This document shows, in pieces, positions 8,738-18,623 of a stretch of 64,000 bases of DNA; the first letter of the stretch is position 1, and each line of letters begins with the position of its first letter. The notes under the pieces were generated by a model. The model was not told the origin of the DNA, did no database searches, and saw only the letters and a list, made by a program, of their open reading frames with translations. Both the position numbers and the translations under genes were made by a program. Location: contig JAEEWS010000012.1 of assembly GCA_016287765.1 (NCBI GenBank), positions 6,372-70,371 on the forward strand, read 5' to 3'. Origin of the DNA: Lachnospiraceae bacterium. GTDB lineage: Bacteria > Bacillota_A > Clostridia > Lachnospirales > Lachnospiraceae.

Positions 8738-10999
8738 TTATAGAGAAGTCTTCTGTCCTTTTAGTCCGCGTTTCCTTATTTTGATCTTTCTAACCTGTAT
8801 TTCTTTCCCCTTAAATTCAAACTTTTCGTCCGTAGGAGTGACTACCGTGGCCAGTGCCACCTTATCATTTTTCTCAAGGGTTATACCCTTAACTCCACGA
8901 CTGGTCTTCTTAAACTCTGCGACCTCCTCCAGAGCATATCCCAGCGAAAGCCCCGAATTCGTCATCATAATGACCTTACGGTTTTCCGAAAGAATGTCTG
9001 TGGCAGTGAGCTTGATGATGTTCACTACCTTATCACCCTCATCAAGCTTGGTAGCCATCACCTGTAATCTGGTCGTTTCAAATTCTATTCCTGATACTAT
9101 CTTAACAAATCCGCCCTCTGTTGCAAAGAGCAAAGAGCATTCGAACAATTCTTCAAAACCTGTATAAAGAACTATATCTTCCTTACCGAGACGTATCATC
9201 TGATGGATCAATGTGCCCTTGTCTTTAAGCTTGCCTCTAGGTATCAGTGATGCTTTTACCTGATACATATTTCCTTCGGCAGTGAACACACATAATCTGT
9301 CATTACTCTTCATTTTAATACAATATAGGAATTCCTTCAACTGTTCTGTTGAAGCTTTTGAATAAACTGTTGCATCAACCGACTTTGTATAGCCGAATTT
9401 ATCGATAAGGACATATATATCCTCGATCCTTTCCTCAACTACATAGTTGGTCTGCTCCATCATCGTAATGTCGGTCTTTCTGGGAGTTCCGAACTTCTTT
9501 CTGAATTCCGAAAGCTGCTTTTTTATAACCTTGTGCAATTCTTTTACGGAAGAAAGGATCTTTTCGAATTCCTTGATATTTGTATTCAGCATATCCTGTT
9601 CTTCATGCAGTTTTTTGATCTCAAGTCCGATGAGTCTGGAAAGCTGCATAGACAGGATAGCATCTGCCTGCTTTTCTGTAAAGTCCAGTTTTGCCGCATC
9701 CTTCTCAGACTTTTCGCTCTTAAATCTGATATCCTTGGTCACACCCTTGGTAAGGCAGTCCTTGGCCTGTTTAATGGAATTACTTCCTCGAAGGATCTCA
9801 ATGATAAGATCGATCACATCCGTAGCCCTGAGCAGGCCTTCCACAACCTCATTCCTGTTTTTGGCCTTTTCAAGACGGGTCTTGTATTCTCTGGTATAGA
9901 TCTCCTCCTGAAATACGATGAACTCCCGGATAAGGCTCTTAAGATTAAAGACAATGGGCTGCTGTTCTTTTACAGCCAAAAGGTTTACGGTGTAAGTATC
10001 CTCCAGGGGAGACTTCTTAAACAGTCCGTTAAGGAGATTGTCTACATCCCTGTCCTTCTTTACTTCTATAACTATTCTTACATCCTTTGAGCTTTCATCC
10101 CTGACGTCGGATATCTCCTCGAAGGTTTTATTCTTCATAAGATCCACCAGACTTTCCACAAGTCTGGTCTTATTTCCCGAACTTGTGAAAGGGATCTCGG
10201 TGACGATTATACTCTTTTTGCCGTAATCGCCGTTTTCTATCTGAGTTTTGGCACGGATCTTGATCTTACCTTCGCCGGTCTCATAAAGTGTGGGGAGCGC
10301 ATCAGAATTTACAATAATGCCTCCGGTGGGAAAATCCGGTCCGGGAATATAGCTCATAAGCTCTTCTATCGTAATATCCGGATCATCCAGATATGCCATA
10401 CAACCGTCAATAACCTCTCCCGCATTATGAGGCGGGATATTGGTTGCCATACCTACCGCAATACCCGTGGTACCGTTTATAAGAAGATTGGGAAGTAAGG
10501 CAGGGAGTACGGTGGGTTCTTTTTCCGAATTATCAAAATTGGGTTTGTAATCCACCAGATCATCATCAAGATTCTCCAGCATTGTCATTGCGCCTTCCGA
10601 AAGTCTTGCTTCCGTATAACGCATGGCGGCAGCAGGATCACCGTCAAGAGAGCCGAAATTTCCGTGTCCGTCTATAAGAGGAATTGACAGGGAAAAATCC
10701 TCGGACATATGTACCAATGCTTCATAAATTGAGGAATCTCCGTGGGGATGATATTTACCCATGGTATCACCGACGATACGCGCACTTTTTCTGTGAGGTT
10801 TTTTAGGGTCCAGCCCCAATTCCGTCATTGCATACAGAATTCTTCTCTGAACCGGTTTCAGGCCGTCTCTCACATCCGGAAGTGCTCTGTCAATGATAAC
10901 ATTAACGGCATAATCTCTGTAGGAGGTCTTCATTTCCTCCGAAAAATCCAATTGTATAAGCTCGGCCGTACTTACCTGAGCCTCTTTTTTATCTGCCAT
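8738..10999 (-). CDS. parC: DNA topoisomerase IV subunit A (ParC type)
   Basis: A 753-residue type IIA topoisomerase cleavage subunit. The catalytic Tyr128 lies in [12 protein letters not shown]. The quinolone-resistance region [13 protein letters not shown] has Ser89 and Glu93, the quinolone-sensitive state. The C-terminal domain is short, and the place expected for the GyrA box holds only a degenerate KTSRGVKGI instead of QRRGGKG. This points to topoisomerase IV (decatenation) rather than gyrase; annotation pipelines may still call it GyrA. It follows parE by 23 nt. A second pair (gyrA/gyrB) is expected elsewhere. Confidence 0.87.
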   Translation of the reverse strand: MADKKEAQVSTAELIQLDFSEEMKTSYRDYAVNVIIDRALPDVRDGLKPVQRRILYAMTELGLDPKKPHRKSARIVGDTMGKYHPHGDSSIYEALVHMSEDFSLSIPLIDGHGNFGSLDGDPAAAMRYTEARLSEGAMTMLENLDDDLVDYKPNFDNSEKEPTVLPALLPNLLINGTTGIAVGMATNIPPHNAGEVIDGCMAYLDDPDITIEELMSYIPGPDFPTGGIIVNSDALPTLYETGEGKIKIRAKTQIENGDYGKKSIIVTEIPFTSSGNKTRLVESLVDLMKNKTFEEISDVRDESSKDVRIVIEVKKDRDVDNLLNGLFKKSPLEDTYTVNLLAVKEQQPIVFNLKSLIREFIVFQEEIYTREYKTRLEKAKNRNEVVEGLLRATDVIDLIIEILRGSNSIKQAKDCLTKGVTKDIRFKSEKSEKDAAKLDFTEKQADAILSMQLSRLIGLEIKKLHEEQDMLNTNIKEFEKILSSVKELHKVIKKQLSEFRKKFGTPRKTDITMMEQTNYVVEERIEDIYVLIDKFGYTKSVDATVYSKASTEQLKEFLYCIKMKSNDRLCVFTAEGNMYQVKASLIPRGKLKDKGTLIHQMIRLGKEDIVLYTGFEELFECSLLFATEGGFVKIVSGIEFETTRLQVMATKLDEGDKVVNIIKLTATDILSENRKVIMMTNSGLSLGYALEEVAEFKKTSRGVKGITLEKNDKVALATVVTPTDEKFEFKGKEIQVRKIKIRKRGLKGQKTSL

Positions 11000-11022
11000 G
11001 AGTTACACTCACTTTCACTGAT

Positions 11023-12966
11023 CTATATATCCAAAGTTGCATATTTGGCTTCAGCCATAATGAATTCGCGTCTGGGAGGAACATTGGAGCTCATAAGAAG
11101 AGAAGTTACTTCATCAGCCTCCACGGTATCTGAAATAGACACCTGAGCCAAAACTCTCTGGTTAGGATCCAGAGTGGTCTCCCAGAGCTGATCCGCATCC
11201 ATTTCTCCCAGACCTTTATATCTCTGAAGGTTTACTATCTTATGACCTTCCTTGCGGAATTTTTCCAGTTCAAAATCATTGAAGAGGTATTTCGATTCCT
11301 TTCCTTTTTTCCTGCCGGATTCAAAATCCACCTTGTAAAGAGGCGGCATTCCTCTGTAGACCTTGCCCTCCATGATTAGTTCGGGCATGAATCTGTAGAA
11401 AAACGTAAGCATAAGGGTAGAAATGTGAGCACCGTCCACATCCGCATCCGTAAGGATGATGATCTTGTCATATCTAAGCTTGGCAATATCAAAATCATCT
11501 CCTATACCGCATCCGAAGGCTGCTATCATGGTTTTGATCTCGTTATTTGACAATATCCTTTCCAAAGGTGCCTTTTCAACGTTAAGGATCTTTCCTCTTA
11601 AAGGAAGAACAGCCTGAGTCTTTCTGTTTCTTGCGGTCTTAACGGTACCTCCCGCAGAGTCACCTTCCACGATATAGATCTCACATTCCTCGGCCTTTTT
11701 GGATGAGCAGCTGGCCAGCTTGCTTCTTGTGTCCACATCGTTAAGCTGTTTCAAAACCGCATTCCTGGCCTTGTCTCCGGCCTTTCTGGCATTATATGAT
11801 CTCATGGAATTCTCAAGTATTGACTTAAGTTCCTCGATATTTTTGTCAAAGTATCTGGTTACTTCGGCAGTAAAAACATCGTCCACTGCCTGCTTTGCAT
11901 CGGTATTACCCAGTTTTGTCTTGGTCTGACCTTCAAACTGCGGATCCGGATGCTTTATGGAAATAATGGCCACGATACCGTTTCTGATATCTTTACCATC
12001 AAAATTTTCGTCTTTCTCTTTAAGTATACCCAACTCGCGGGCATATCTGTTCATTACGGTGGTAAGAGCGGATTTGAAACCTGTGACCAGAGTTCCTCCG
12101 TCCACCACGTTTATCCTGTTACAATAAGAGTTGATCTGCTCGGAATAGGAATTTGTGTAGGTAAAAGCCACCTCCACATCTATATCCCCGCTGACCCCCT
12201 CTATATAAACGGGCTCGGGTATCAGAGTCTTATAATTTTCATTATCTCTGGCAGCTCCCTTGGTAAGATACTCTACGTAACTCTTAATGCCCTCTTCTTC
12301 ACAGAAAGTAGCTTCTGTCTTATTGATCTCGTCTTTAAAATTCAGAATGAGCCCCTTGTTCAGGAAAGCGGATTCTTTTAAGTGCTTAACGATTATTTCC
12401 GGCTTGAAATCCACGGTTTCGAATATGGTATCATCCGGATAAAAGGTAACCTTGGTACCCGTATCGGATTTTGCACATTTTCCGACTACGGGAAGAAGTC
12501 CCTTTTCAAGTTCCACAACGGGATGACCGCCGTTAATGTATTCATCCTTAAAAACCTTACCCTCTCTGCGCACTTCAACTATCATGCGCTTCGAAAGTGC
12601 ATTTACAACGGATGCGCCCACACCGTGAAGACCTCCGGATACCTTATATACGGAATTGGAAAATTTTCCTCCCGCATGAAGTATGGTATATACCACACGA
12701 ACCGTCGGTATTCCCTTGGTGGGATGAATATCCACAGGTACACCGCGTCCAAAATCGGCAATGGTAATGCCACCATCCTTCTTAAGGGTAATATCTATGC
12801 GTTTGCAATGGCCTGCAAGATGTTCGTCTATGCCGTTATCCAGTATCTCCCAAATGAGATGATGCAAGCCTCTTGAACCGGTACTTCCGATGTACATACC
12901 GGGACGTTTTCTGACTGCTTCAAGTCCTTCAAGAACCACTATCTGACTGCCGTTGTATTGTTCCAT
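11023..12966 (-). CDS. parE: DNA topoisomerase IV subunit B (ParE type)
   Basis: A 647-residue ATPase subunit. The GHKL ATP-binding site shows EILDNGIDE, DFGRGVPVDIH and GGLHGVGASVVNALS. The Toprim metal site shows EGDSAGGTVKTARNRKTQA, LPLRGKILNVEKA and DADVDGAHI. The C-terminus has QRYKGLGEM. The residue after DN in the ATPase motif is Gly instead of the more usual Ser. GGTGAG lies 5 nt before the ATG. It heads a likely parE-parC-kinase-tagD transcription unit, after the terminator of the carboxypeptidase gene. Confidence 0.88.
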   Translation of the reverse strand: MEQYNGSQIVVLEGLEAVRKRPGMYIGSTGSRGLHHLIWEILDNGIDEHLAGHCKRIDITLKKDGGITIADFGRGVPVDIHPTKGIPTVRVVYTILHAGGKFSNSVYKVSGGLHGVGASVVNALSKRMIVEVRREGKVFKDEYINGGHPVVELEKGLLPVVGKCAKSDTGTKVTFYPDDTIFETVDFKPEIIVKHLKESAFLNKGLILNFKDEINKTEATFCEEEGIKSYVEYLTKGAARDNENYKTLIPEPVYIEGVSGDIDVEVAFTYTNSYSEQINSYCNRINVVDGGTLVTGFKSALTTVMNRYARELGILKEKDENFDGKDIRNGIVAIISIKHPDPQFEGQTKTKLGNTDAKQAVDDVFTAEVTRYFDKNIEELKSILENSMRSYNARKAGDKARNAVLKQLNDVDTRSKLASCSSKKAEECEIYIVEGDSAGGTVKTARNRKTQAVLPLRGKILNVEKAPLERILSNNEIKTMIAAFGCGIGDDFDIAKLRYDKIIILTDADVDGAHISTLMLTFFYRFMPELIMEGKVYRGMPPLYKVDFESGRKKGKESKYLFNDFELEKFRKEGHKIVNLQRYKGLGEMDADQLWETTLDPNQRVLAQVSISDTVEADEVTSLLMSSNVPPRREFIMAEAKYATLDI

Positions 12967-13008
12967 GTAAACTCACCAAACCTGTTTTATTATCATTTTC
13001 TTAAACGT

Positions 13009-13050
13009 AAAAACAAGGCAGGAAGGCTTTGCCCCCACGGCAAAGCCTTC
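13009..13050 (-). terminator. rho-independent terminator after the MFS-carboxypeptidase gene
   Basis: On the minus strand a perfect 12-bp stem, GAAGGCTTTGCC with GGCAAAGCCTTC, encloses a GTGGG loop. A T-run (TTGTTTTT) follows 5 nt after the stem. It separates the envelope genes from parE. Confidence 0.72.
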
Positions 13051-13065
13051 TTCCCTTATATTGTT

Positions 13066-15756
13066 TTATTTCTCATATCTGAAGATATAATCAAGCATCT
13101 TCATTGTCTGTTCGGCATTACTCTGCCTTGTGCTGTTTCCGAGGGTAACAACGATAACTTCGTTGCCGTCCTTGTCGGTACCACATGCTGCCAGGCAATA
13201 GCCTGCCGCATCGGTATATCCTGTTTTGATACCGATACAATCAAAATTGCTGCTCTTGTATGTGGAGTCGGTCAAAAGAAGATTTGTATTTCTGAGTGTG
13301 GTGGCGGGAATGCTTCCCGATGCCTTAAGTGTATAAGACTGACTGCCCACGATCTTTCTTAAGGTTCCGTCTTCCATAAGAGCCTTGGCTATCACCGCCA
13401 GATCCCTAGCAGAAGAATAGTTGCCTGCAAACTGTGAACCGCTGGTCTCATCAGCACCAACCGCATTTGTGAATTTGGAGTTTGTAAGTCCCAGTTGCTC
13501 AGCTTTGTCATACATCATCTGCTCAGCGAAGAAATCAAGGTTTTCTTCTACCTTATAAGCAAGAGCTTCAGCTGCGTCCGCAGAACTGTGGAGCAGCATC
13601 TGATAAAGTCTTTCTTCAACGGTGTACTTTGCGCTTATCCATTGTTCCGATGAATAGGTCTTTCCGGTATTGGATCTGACCAGATCTGCAAAAGTAGACA
13701 TTTCATTGTCGATACCCGCAACCGTTGCTCCGTTTACTGTAACATCATTCCAGCGAAGAGCATCAACACTCATTTCGCAATCATCATTCAGATAGAACTG
13801 TTCAACAGCGATAAGAGCTGTCATCATCTTTGTTAAGGAAGCGGGACTTCTCTTTACATTTTCATTGTATGCATGAAGCACCTGACCGGTCTTTGCATCT
13901 ACAGCTATATAAGCAGCACCGTCAAATCCCACATACTTTTCAAAGGTCGTGCTTACTGCCTTTGTGGGAACAGGTGTAGGCGTGGAGGTGGGTCTTGCGA
14001 CAATAGAGCTTGTAGGTGTGGCTGTGGCCTTGGGTGTAGGTGTGTTGGTAGCCGAACCGTCTTTAAGTCTTGAATATGTCTGGCTTATATAAGCGGTTCC
14101 GCCATCATACTTTATCTGCCACCAGCCGTTGGAGGTTTCACCGGTAAGAACAAATTCTTCACCGTTCTTTCCGCCTCCCACTACTTTGTAAGTAGTTCCG
14201 GGGCCGATCCTTATGTTGATGGAATCCGTTGAGATAACAGCTCCTGTGCGGGCGGTTATCGTGATCCCCTCAAATCCCGTAGGCTGAGGTGTTGCTGTAG
14301 GAGTAGGTGTGGATGTAGGCTTTCTGGTCGGTGTAGGCGTAGGAGAAGGCGTGGGTGTTGCCGGAACCGGTGTAGGTGTAGGCGTTTCCGTAGGAGGAAG
14401 CGTGTAAACCGGCACAGGAGTCTCTGCCACGATCTGAGTAGGTGTGGGTGTCGGTGTTGACACTTCGGTTTCACTGCAGCCGCCGGTAAAAGCGGAGAGT
14501 GTAACTAATACAGCCGCACATGCAAGACCTATCCAGGTCTTTTTTTCTCTTATCAATTTTCCGGTCAGATTCTTGTTTACCTTCATAATGATAAATATCA
14601 TCGCAATCGGGAAAAGTAGTGCAATGAACAATCCTTTCTTTAGATTATTGTCTAATATACCCGTCGCTATCCCGACAAGCGCAGGTCCCACTCCGTATCC
14701 CAAGTCTCCCGCGAACATGAGAAGGGCGATAAGTGCCATATCTCCGGTAGGTGTCTTGGATAAAGCAAGTGAACATGTACCGGGTCTCAACATAGCTGTC
14801 GAAATTCCCACAAGTACACATCCTACAAGGGATAAAATCGGATTTCCCGCCAATATTGCCAGAAGATAGGAAGCTACGGCGAGTGCACAACTGTAGATCA
14901 TCACCCTCTGCAATTTGATCCTGTCGGAAAATCTGCTGTAAAGAATTCTGGCGACTATGACACCGACTGCAAAGAGGATCGGTCCCAAGAGTCTTCCGAT
15001 CACACTTGCGATCTCAACGGTCTTTTCCGAAAAGTAAGGAATCCATTGAGTCATAGTCTGTTCTGCGGCACATCCGCAAAAAGCCAATCCGAATAAAACC
15101 CAGAATAATGAATCGCTCATTAAGCCTTTCATATTTTTTGCATCTTCCCGTATATCAGGATCATCAAAGGGAAGGATAGCAAAAAGCAATATACAGATTA
15201 TAGGTAAAACCGCCAATATGACTGTTAATATCTTCCAATCATCCATACCGGATACAAGAGTTAATATCGTACCCGCTATAACTGCCAGAAACTGTCCCGA
15301 TGCATACATTATAAATAATATATGGGGATATTTTTCTTCATCTTCCGAATTGGCCCTTACCAGATTACCGGCAGGGACAAGAGCAAGTCCGGCTCCCAAT
15401 CCGCAAACTCCGGCTCCGATCAGAACTCCATATCTTCCGTTCATGAGCCCGGGAAGCATTCCCATTCCCACAAGCCCCAATGCACTGAATAACAAGCCTG
15501 TGATCACAACGATCTTATAACCCATGGCCGATGCCATTTTTCCCGAAAAAAAATCCCCTAATGCCCGTATTCCGAAGTACAAAAGGATCGGCAAAATTAA
15601 AGACATGGCCGTATAACCGAATTCCTTTTCAAAATTCAGAAAAAGAAGGGGCATGATACCGTTAACGATCCCGAGACCGGCATAGGTCACACATCCGGCC
15701 GCAACCGCTTTCCCGTTTTCTATCCTTCCACTATTCATCCTTCTTTTCAGCTCCAT
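13066..15756 (-). CDS. MFS transporter fused to SH3 and D-alanyl-D-alanine carboxypeptidase (S11)
   Basis: An unusual 896-residue fusion. Residues about 15-392 form a twelve-helix major facilitator domain. A thirteenth hydrophobic segment (about 406-424, ending in a lipobox-like TGGC) would carry the chain out. Then follow a Pro-Thr linker, a bacterial SH3 domain (about 498-562), a second Pro-Thr linker and an S11 carboxypeptidase (about 605-896) with SxxK at Ser640-Lys643 and KTG at 844-846. The SxN position reads Ser724-Ser-Ala726, so its Asn is replaced. An even number of MFS helices leaves the C-terminus inside, so the extra helix makes the topology coherent. It overlaps the amidase gene by 26 nt with the given start, or 8 nt from Met7; neither start has a clear ribosome binding site. 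Confidence 0.85.
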   Translation of the reverse strand: MELKRRMNSGRIENGKAVAAGCVTYAGLGIVNGIMPLLFLNFEKEFGYTAMSLILPILLYFGIRALGDFFSGKMASAMGYKIVVITGLLFSALGLVGMGMLPGLMNGRYGVLIGAGVCGLGAGLALVPAGNLVRANSEDEEKYPHILFIMYASGQFLAVIAGTILTLVSGMDDWKILTVILAVLPIICILLFAILPFDDPDIREDAKNMKGLMSDSLFWVLFGLAFCGCAAEQTMTQWIPYFSEKTVEIASVIGRLLGPILFAVGVIVARILYSRFSDRIKLQRVMIYSCALAVASYLLAILAGNPILSLVGCVLVGISTAMLRPGTCSLALSKTPTGDMALIALLMFAGDLGYGVGPALVGIATGILDNNLKKGLFIALLFPIAMIFIIMKVNKNLTGKLIREKKTWIGLACAAVLVTLSAFTGGCSETEVSTPTPTPTQIVAETPVPVYTLPPTETPTPTPVPATPTPSPTPTPTRKPTSTPTPTATPQPTGFEGITITARTGAVISTDSINIRIGPGTTYKVVGGGKNGEEFVLTGETSNGWWQIKYDGGTAYISQTYSRLKDGSATNTPTPKATATPTSSIVARPTSTPTPVPTKAVSTTFEKYVGFDGAAYIAVDAKTGQVLHAYNENVKRSPASLTKMMTALIAVEQFYLNDDCEMSVDALRWNDVTVNGATVAGIDNEMSTFADLVRSNTGKTYSSEQWISAKYTVEERLYQMLLHSSADAAEALAYKVEENLDFFAEQMMYDKAEQLGLTNSKFTNAVGADETSGSQFAGNYSSARDLAVIAKALMEDGTLRKIVGSQSYTLKASGSIPATTLRNTNLLLTDSTYKSSNFDCIGIKTGYTDAAGYCLAACGTDKDGNEVIVVTLGNSTRQSNAEQTMKMLDYIFRYEK

Positions 15757-16540
15757 TCAATTTTTTATAATACTTAAGCAGCCCGTCCACGATCCCCTGT
15801 GCGATGAGCTCCTGGTAACTATCGTCTTTAAGCAGCGGATACTCAGTTTCGGAAGTCATGAAACCGCATTCCGCCAATACTGCAGGTTTTGATGTCAAAA
15901 GGACCTCAAAATCATCTTCTTTTATTCCCCTGTTTCTGGCCCCTGTGGAATCACAGATGCCATTCACTATACATTCCGCCAGCAGATCGTTGTTCTCGTT
16001 CTTACTACCGTTATAGTAGACCTCACAGCCCGAAGCTTTTGTATCCCCCTCCAACGCATTCAAATGTATGCTTATATAGGCACTGGCATCAGATGCATTG
16101 GCAGTTCTAAGCCTGTCGTCCAGAGAAATGTAAACATCTTCCTCCCTGATCATTAAGACCGTAAAGCCCAATTCTTTAAGCTTATCTCTCACCTTGAGAC
16201 CAATGGAAAGGTTTATGCCCTTTTCAAAAACATCCGCATATCCGCCCGCATCGGTACCGATATCGATACCGCCGTGCCCCGGATCTATCATTACCACCGG
16301 TCCCGGAGTGGGCGTTACAACCTCCGTAGGCACGGGAGTGTGTGTGATCCTGGCAAACATGGTCGGTGTGGGTGTGGGTGTGGCTTTCGCGATCTTATAT
16401 GCCTTAACCGATGATCTTACAAGGCCGTTGATCATCACAATGATCAAAACCAAAAAGATCAGGATCAAAAACAACAAGATCAGTCTTCTCTTTTTCACTT
16501 CACGCTGATAGGGCGTAAGTCCTTTCCCCTTTTTATCCAT
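15731..16540 (-). CDS. membrane-anchored N-acetylmuramoyl-L-alanine amidase (Amidase_3)
   Basis: A 269-residue zinc amidase that cleaves the MurNAc-L-Ala bond. Residues 19-40 are a signal anchor after a very basic N-terminus, followed by a short Pro-Thr linker (about 54-80) and the catalytic domain (82-265). Zinc and catalytic residues are visible: His89 in DPGHGG, Glu106 in FEKGIN, His159 in SIHLNA, and Glu224 in LAECGF. Its 3' end overlaps the transporter-carboxypeptidase fusion gene, which argues that the two wall enzymes are coexpressed. There is only a weak GGACAG-like site before the ATG. Confidence 0.9.
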   Translation of the reverse strand: MDKKGKGLTPYQREVKKRRLILLFLILIFLVLIIVMINGLVRSSVKAYKIAKATPTPTPTMFARITHTPVPTEVVTPTPGPVVMIDPGHGGIDIGTDAGGYADVFEKGINLSIGLKVRDKLKELGFTVLMIREEDVYISLDDRLRTANASDASAYISIHLNALEGDTKASGCEVYYNGSKNENNDLLAECIVNGICDSTGARNRGIKEDDFEVLLTSKPAVLAECGFMTSETEYPLLKDDSYQELIAQGIVDGLLKYYKKLNGAEKKDE

Positions 16541-16557
16541 ATGCTTTTGAATCTGTC

Positions 16558-17388
16558 CTACTTGTCCTCGGGAGAAAACCCTTCAAAAATAAACAACTTA
16601 TATCTTGAACGGATATTGTTTAACCGTTCCGGGCTTTTAACCGTCCAGGCCACGGGAAGAGCTCCCATAAGCCGAGTCAGGAAAAAGCTGAAATTATTGA
16701 TATGATCGCAGGAATAGGCTATAAAATCCGGGCGACAGATAACATTTCCAAAAAGGTAATGTACCAGCATCTCTCCCATGTTCTCTCTTCTCCCGCTATC
16801 CTTTGCAAAGTTGCTTGACAACTGTCCTCTCATCAGTTCCGGCCTGTGATCCTTAAACCACTTCACCGCCACGGGATGAAAGGATTCGACGCAATACTTT
16901 CCGGAGTATGTTTTTAATATCTCATTGGCAAGCTCACATACTTCCGTGGATGCGTCAACCATTTTTATTTCCACTATCAAAGGTACTCTGCCCCGGATCA
17001 GGTTAAGTACCTCCTCAAATAAAGGGATCTTTTCCCCGGAAGAGCAGATCTTTAATTCCTGCAGTTCTTCATAGGTCTTTGAATTCACAGGGCTGTCAAT
17101 GCCGCATACTCTCTTAAGATCGTTATCATGAAAGACAACCACCTTTTTATCTTTTGTAAGCTGCACATCCAGTTCTATGCCGTACCCTTTTTCCACTGCC
17201 TTTTTAAAAGCGGGAAGACTGTTTTCCGGAGCCGGTCCGTTGTTATCATGAAATCCTCTGTGAGCATACCAATACCCCATAAAAGGAGTTCTGTCGGCCC
17301 TGTGGAACAATCTGGGCGTTATAAAAAACAGGTAGATAAGAAAAAGCCCCAACAAAACAAATATTATTACACTAACTATTGTCGGCAT
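16558..17388 (-). CDS. membrane-anchored glycerophosphodiester phosphodiesterase
   Basis: A GDPD-family protein of 276 residues with an N-terminal membrane anchor (residues 3-23). Catalytic residues of the TIM-barrel family are present: His43-Arg44 (AHRGFH), Glu55-Asn56 (PENS), Glu72/Asp74 (ELDVQ) and His87-Asp88 (FHDND). It would release glycerol-3-phosphate from glycerophosphodiesters or from polyglycerol-phosphate polymers. The ATG at 17388 is chosen because GGGAGGG lies 5 nt upstream. It lies 17 nt before the amidase gene. The link to the TagD-like enzyme nearby through glycerol-phosphate polymers is inference. Confidence 0.88.
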   Translation of the reverse strand: MPTIVSVIIFVLLGLFLIYLFFITPRLFHRADRTPFMGYWYAHRGFHDNNGPAPENSLPAFKKAVEKGYGIELDVQLTKDKKVVVFHDNDLKRVCGIDSPVNSKTYEELQELKICSSGEKIPLFEEVLNLIRGRVPLIVEIKMVDASTEVCELANEILKTYSGKYCVESFHPVAVKWFKDHRPELMRGQLSSNFAKDSGRRENMGEMLVHYLFGNVICRPDFIAYSCDHINNFSFFLTRLMGALPVAWTVKSPERLNNIRSRYKLFIFEGFSPEDK

Positions 17389-17423
17389 TTTTTCCCTCCC
17401 GGGCAAGTAAAATTTTAAAAAAA

Positions 17424-18623
17424 TTAAAATTTTTTTAAGAATTCGGAAATACGGTCCTTCATTTTATCCAAAAGGGCCATCATTTCTTCATCGTCTTTGA
17501 TCCTGGAGGTATCGAATCTCACAAGGCTCTGATAAAAGCCTTCCGCTTTTTTTCTCTCTTCCTGAGTTATCTCCGTCTCCGGATCTCTTTCTATTATACT
17601 TTCCCTTATTTCGGAAAATTCGGAACACAGTTCAAAAAATCCTGCATAATCCCGTTCTCTTAAGGCTCTTTCGTATTGGAGTTCTCCCGTAAGGTCGGTG
17701 ATCCTGCTCTCCAGGATACTCTTTTCGCTCTCAAGTCCCGAAACCCGTGAATTAAGCTCAGTGATCTGAGTCCCCATCCTTCCGGTCTCTGCCGAGTTTT
17801 CAGCTATAACCTGAGCCTTTATCAGATGGCTTGCAAAGAAAACTATTGCCAGACCTCCCAGTGCCATTCCGATCAAAAAGGAAACAAAGACCTTAAAGTT
17901 CGGTTTGTCCTCCCGATAGGGGGTACCCTTTGAAAGGCCGAAGGCGCCTTCGTTTACATTCCCGTTTTCCGCCTTTGTCTCAAGCTGACTGCTTTTACCT
18001 CTTTCCGTCGCCAGGGCGCGGAGCTCGTTCATGTATCGTCTCGCATCAAGATTGGCCACGTCCACTTTGAGCACTCTCTTAAGATTCTTTCTTGCAGCCG
18101 GGTATTCCTCGTGCTTCATCTGCAGCACCGCCAGCAAAAGAAAAGCTTTTACAAAATGGTCATTCAGATCCACCACTTTTTTTAACTGCATTATGGCAAG
18201 ATCATCGTTCCCCTTACGGGCCATTTCCAATGCTATATTGTATTTTTTTATCGCAGACTTTACATCCCGGAATTCATTGGCATTCCCCTGCAATTGTTTC
18301 AGAAGATCATCTGCCGGATTATCCGTCTTTACTATGTTGAGACTTATAACCCATTCAACTATTGCCGCAACAGTCTCCCCGAGCTCATAATAAACGAGTC
18401 CGAGGAGATTTCTTGCTTCAATATTTTCTTTATTGTATTCCAGGCTTCTTTTTAATTTATCGCAGGCTCCGGAAAGATTTCTGACCTTAGCTTCCGCAAG
18501 GCCCTCATTGTACAGCTTGTTTGAAAGCCTTTTTAAACTTTCATATGCTCTCAGGTCCCTACCGCATTTCAAGCAGCTGCGACGATGTCCGACGATCTTG
18601 TAACCGCAGTTCGGACAATTCAT
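17424..18623 (-). CDS. zinc-ribbon TPR membrane protein with coiled coil, function unknown
   Basis: A 399-residue protein. The N-terminal zinc ribbon has Cys3, Cys6, Cys17 and Cys20. Residues 28-205 are helical repeats of TPR type (for example NIEARNLLGLVYYELGE and HFVKAFLLLAVLQMKHEEY). A single membrane helix lies at about 244-268, then a heptad-rich coiled coil (about 275-320) and a C-terminal helical domain. With a cytoplasmic zinc ribbon, the C-terminal part would lie outside. The start overlaps the preceding 48-codon gene by 4 nt (ATGA), implying translational coupling. Function is not recognised; a scaffold for envelope assembly is a guess. Confidence 0.75.
   Translation of the reverse strand: MNCPNCGYKIVGHRRSCLKCGRDLRAYESLKRLSNKLYNEGLAEAKVRNLSGACDKLKRSLEYNKENIEARNLLGLVYYELGETVAAIVEWVISLNIVKTDNPADDLLKQLQGNANEFRDVKSAIKKYNIALEMARKGNDDLAIMQLKKVVDLNDHFVKAFLLLAVLQMKHEEYPAARKNLKRVLKVDVANLDARRYMNELRALATERGKSSQLETKAENGNVNEGAFGLSKGTPYREDKPNFKVFVSFLIGMALGGLAIVFFASHLIKAQVIAENSAETGRMGTQITELNSRVSGLESEKSILESRITDLTGELQYERALRERDYAGFFELCSEFSEIRESIIERDPETEITQEERKKAEGFYQSLVRFDTSRIKDDEEMMALLDKMKDRISEFLKKF

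Noticed and set aside
8738..12966. DNA gyrase (gyrA/gyrB)
   Set aside because: The A subunit has a short C-terminal domain with a degenerate GyrA box and the [11 protein letters not shown] active-site context typical of ParC. Gyrase cannot be fully excluded without a phylogeny.
14586..15756. MFS and carboxypeptidase as two separate genes with an internal start at 14586
   Set aside because: There is no ribosome binding site before the internal ATG and the frame is continuous. It is kept as one gene, with the fusion origin reported as a finding.
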